This document shows, piece after piece, positions 43,350 through 45,021 of a DNA stretch of 45,021 nucleotides. Made by a program: the position numbers and the translations under genes. Position 1 is the first letter of the stretch; every line of letters starts with the position of its first letter. This DNA is from Deltaproteobacteria bacterium HGW-Deltaproteobacteria-22 (GTDB lineage: Bacteria > Myxococcota_A > Polyangia > HGW-17). The DNA lies in NCBI GenBank assembly GCA_002841825.1, contig PHAZ01000015.1, positions 1 to 45,021 of the forward strand, given 5' to 3'. A model generated the notes under the pieces. The model was not told the origin of the DNA, made no database searches, and worked only from the letters and a program-made list of their open reading frames with translations.

Positions 43350-45021
43350 ATGACTCGCACCATGAAGCACCTCATCGAGAACAAGAAAGGCCAGGCGTTC
43401 CCGCTGGCCGCCATCGGCGTGTTCATCATGGCCCTCTCGGTCATCGCCACCATGAACCTCGGGCAGGCCATCCACGAAAAGATCAAGCTCCAGGGCGCCG
43501 CCGACGCGGCCTCCTACTCCCTGGCGAGCATGGAGGCCCGTGCCTTCAACTTCGTGGCCATGCTCAACCGCACGATGGTGGTCAACTACAACACCGCCAT
43601 GGCCGTCCAGAGCTACTACAACTATGCGGGGTTCTGCCTGTTCCTGCTGGGATCGGTGCGCGACCTGCTCGCCTGCATGGTCAGTTCCCTGGACTTCGGG
43701 TGCACCTACATCAAGCTGCCTCCATGGCTTAACGCCGCATACTGCATCCTGAAGGCCATATTCACTGCGGTGAACCAGATAGTCAGCGCGATCCTGAGGG
43801 TCGTCGACTATCTGGTCAACAAGCTTCCCGTGCTGGGTCTGCACAGCATCTCGGCGGGGGTGGCCGATGCCTTGGGCTTGATGAACAAATACATGCTCTG
43901 GCAGATGCAGTTGATCCGGCTCGCGCTGGTCAACGCGCACATCCTTTCGGGCATGCACCAGGTCGTCTCCGACAACTACATCCATCCACAGACCGGCGAG
44001 TCCAAGTGGCGGTTCGAGTTGACGCCGTGGATGTTCCTGAACATGGCGCTGAACACCCTCGAGTACCGGGCCGCCTTCGACCGCGGCGCCGGCGTCAACG
44101 CCAGCGCCTTCGACCTGCTGCTGCTGGGCTGGCGCGACTACGGCGACTTCGGAAAACGCCAGACCGACGCCAGCAAGGACGCCGTGCGCATCATGTCCGA
44201 GATCGCCAACGCCACGCGCTCCCACGCGGCGATCTACAACCGCAAGCGCGGCCTGTTCGCCTCGTGGATCGTGTCCAACATCTTCGGTGACAAGATGGGC
44301 GCCACCAAGCTCATCCCGACGGGCAGCGACTCCAAGCCCAACCCCGATGTGCGCAAGATCCGCTCCGCAGACAACTACGAGCTCGGCGACGTGCTCGCCT
44401 CCGACGACTACCTGACCCGCGGCTGGGGCATCGCCACGGTGGGCATCTCGGTGGTGTTCGCCCAGTCCTCCACGATCAAGGGCATCGCCCACGCGATCAC
44501 GGCCTATGGCGAGGACTCCTCGGACAACAACCGCAAGCACTACGGCTACAAGAACAACAACGGCGACCCGGCGCACCCCAAGGGCGGCTACAGCGGCCTG
44601 ATCGTGATCCCGCCGATGAAGAAGAGCGCCAAGAAGAGCATTCAGAAGGAAGTCGACTGCAGCCTGATGGAGAAGCACAAGTGGATCGGCATCTCCCCGT
44701 ACTTCAAGTTCATGCCCATCGCCGACCACAACAGCGACTATGGCCAGCCCAGCACCTGGATCTTCCTGAACATGCCGCCTGAGAAGTTCCAGACCGGCAC
44801 CGGCGTCGCGGGCCGTCCCTGGCACAAGAAGTTCACCTTCAACCATGGCGGCGGGGACAAGTTCTCCCAGGACAACCTCGGCACCGGCCAGGCCGGTGAG
44901 CACGGCGGCCACAGCGCCGACCTCGACACCACCATCGGCGGCGAGCGCAACTCGATGTCCCTGTTCGGCATGCACCTCGAGGGCCTCAACGTCATCTCGC
45001 GCGGCATGGTCTACTACCACC
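43350..45021 (+). CDS. TadG-like pilus-assembly protein, N-terminal part (3' partial)
   Basis: At least 557 residues, open to the right edge. The start ATG is 13 bases after the TadE-like stop with GGGAG upstream. It begins MTRTMKHLIENKKGQAFPL, then has a helix (about 16-36, AAIGVFIMALSVIATMNLGQ) followed by IHEKIKLQGAADAASYSLASMEAR, the TadE/G-type N-terminal pattern in which the helix is followed by an AADAAA-like segment. The remainder is extracytoplasmic, rich in Tyr, Asn and Gly, with LTPWMFLNMALNTLEYRAAFDRG and SADNYELGDVLASDDYLTRG. It lacks any visible VWA motif in the part shown. A long antisense frame over it (43260-45020) is a shadow. It is probably cotranscribed with the TadE-like gene. 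Confidence 0.85.
   Translation, partial: MTRTMKHLIENKKGQAFPLAAIGVFIMALSVIATMNLGQAIHEKIKLQGAADAASYSLASMEARAFNFVAMLNRTMVVNYNTAMAVQSYYNYAGFCLFLLGSVRDLLACMVSSLDFGCTYIKLPPWLNAAYCILKAIFTAVNQIVSAILRVVDYLVNKLPVLGLHSISAGVADALGLMNKYMLWQMQLIRLALVNAHILSGMHQVVSDNYIHPQTGESKWRFELTPWMFLNMALNTLEYRAAFDRGAGVNASAFDLLLLGWRDYGDFGKRQTDASKDAVRIMSEIANATRSHAAIYNRKRGLFASWIVSNIFGDKMGATKLIPTGSDSKPNPDVRKIRSADNYELGDVLASDDYLTRGWGIATVGISVVFAQSSTIKGIAHAITAYGEDSSDNNRKHYGYKNNNGDPAHPKGGYSGLIVIPPMKKSAKKSIQKEVDCSLMEKHKWIGISPYFKFMPIADHNSDYGQPSTWIFLNMPPEKFQTGTGVAGRPWHKKFTFNHGGGDKFSQDNLGTGQAGEHGGHSADLDTTIGGERNSMSLFGMHLEGLNVISRGMVYYH

Noticed and set aside
43260-45020. 586-codon minus-strand open frame at the right edge
   Set aside because: The plus strand carries the TadG-like protein with a proper start, ribosome site and N-terminal motif; the minus frame is Val/His/Asp-rich shadow.

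Overview
The window looks like a high-GC Gram-negative bacterium of the former Deltaproteobacteria, most likely near Myxococcota or Bradymonadota. The taxonomy is inferred from gene style only: a giant TPR protein, an FHA-like protein with an AgmX/PglI-type C-terminal domain, many small lipoproteins, and Tad-like TadE/TadG proteins. No rRNA or tRNA gene was seen. There is no gene-free stretch longer than 300 bases; the longest is 253 bases at 42151-42403.

Bases 1 to about 4158 do not fit the rest. They encode the middle of a filamentous-haemagglutinin-type adhesin of betaproteobacterial (Rhodocyclales-like) style, and they run in frame into an unrelated TPR protein. I read this as an assembly chimera, although a true fusion cannot be excluded from sequence alone.

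Plus strand, 4.2-19 kb: the TPR protein, a small lipoprotein, both subunits of B12/PLP-dependent lysine 5,6-aminomutase (kamDE), an RNase Y with a degenerate KH domain, a membrane protein, a poly-acidic protein, uvrA, a YraN-family protein and a membrane protein.

Minus strand, 29.8-19 kb: ftsW, a lipoprotein, an FHA/AgmX-like protein and a cysteine-synthase-like enzyme. After a repeat-rich spacer comes a tightly overlapping five-gene unit: TPR lipoprotein, exported FAM20-like kinase, orphan NtrC-type regulator, ABC1 atypical kinase and RluA-type pseudouridine synthase.

Middle and right: radC (plus) converges on a minus-strand group of a Cys-rich lipoprotein, a large membrane protein with a macroglobulin-like look, a sugar nucleotidyltransferase that lacks its signature Asp, and malQ. 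Next is a six-gene minus-strand operon: TetR regulator, LolA-like carrier, two LolC/E-like permeases, LolD-like ATPase and outer-membrane barrel. It resembles a private lipoprotein or lipid export route, with a strong -35 and a palindromic candidate operator in front. Divergently, TadE-like and TadG-like genes run off the right edge.

Genes inside operons carry GGAGG-type ribosome binding sites. Several first genes (ftsW, malQ, the 28.6 kb lipoprotein, perhaps yraN) have none and instead show a -10-like hexamer about 6-9 bases before the start codon, which suggests leaderless mRNAs.
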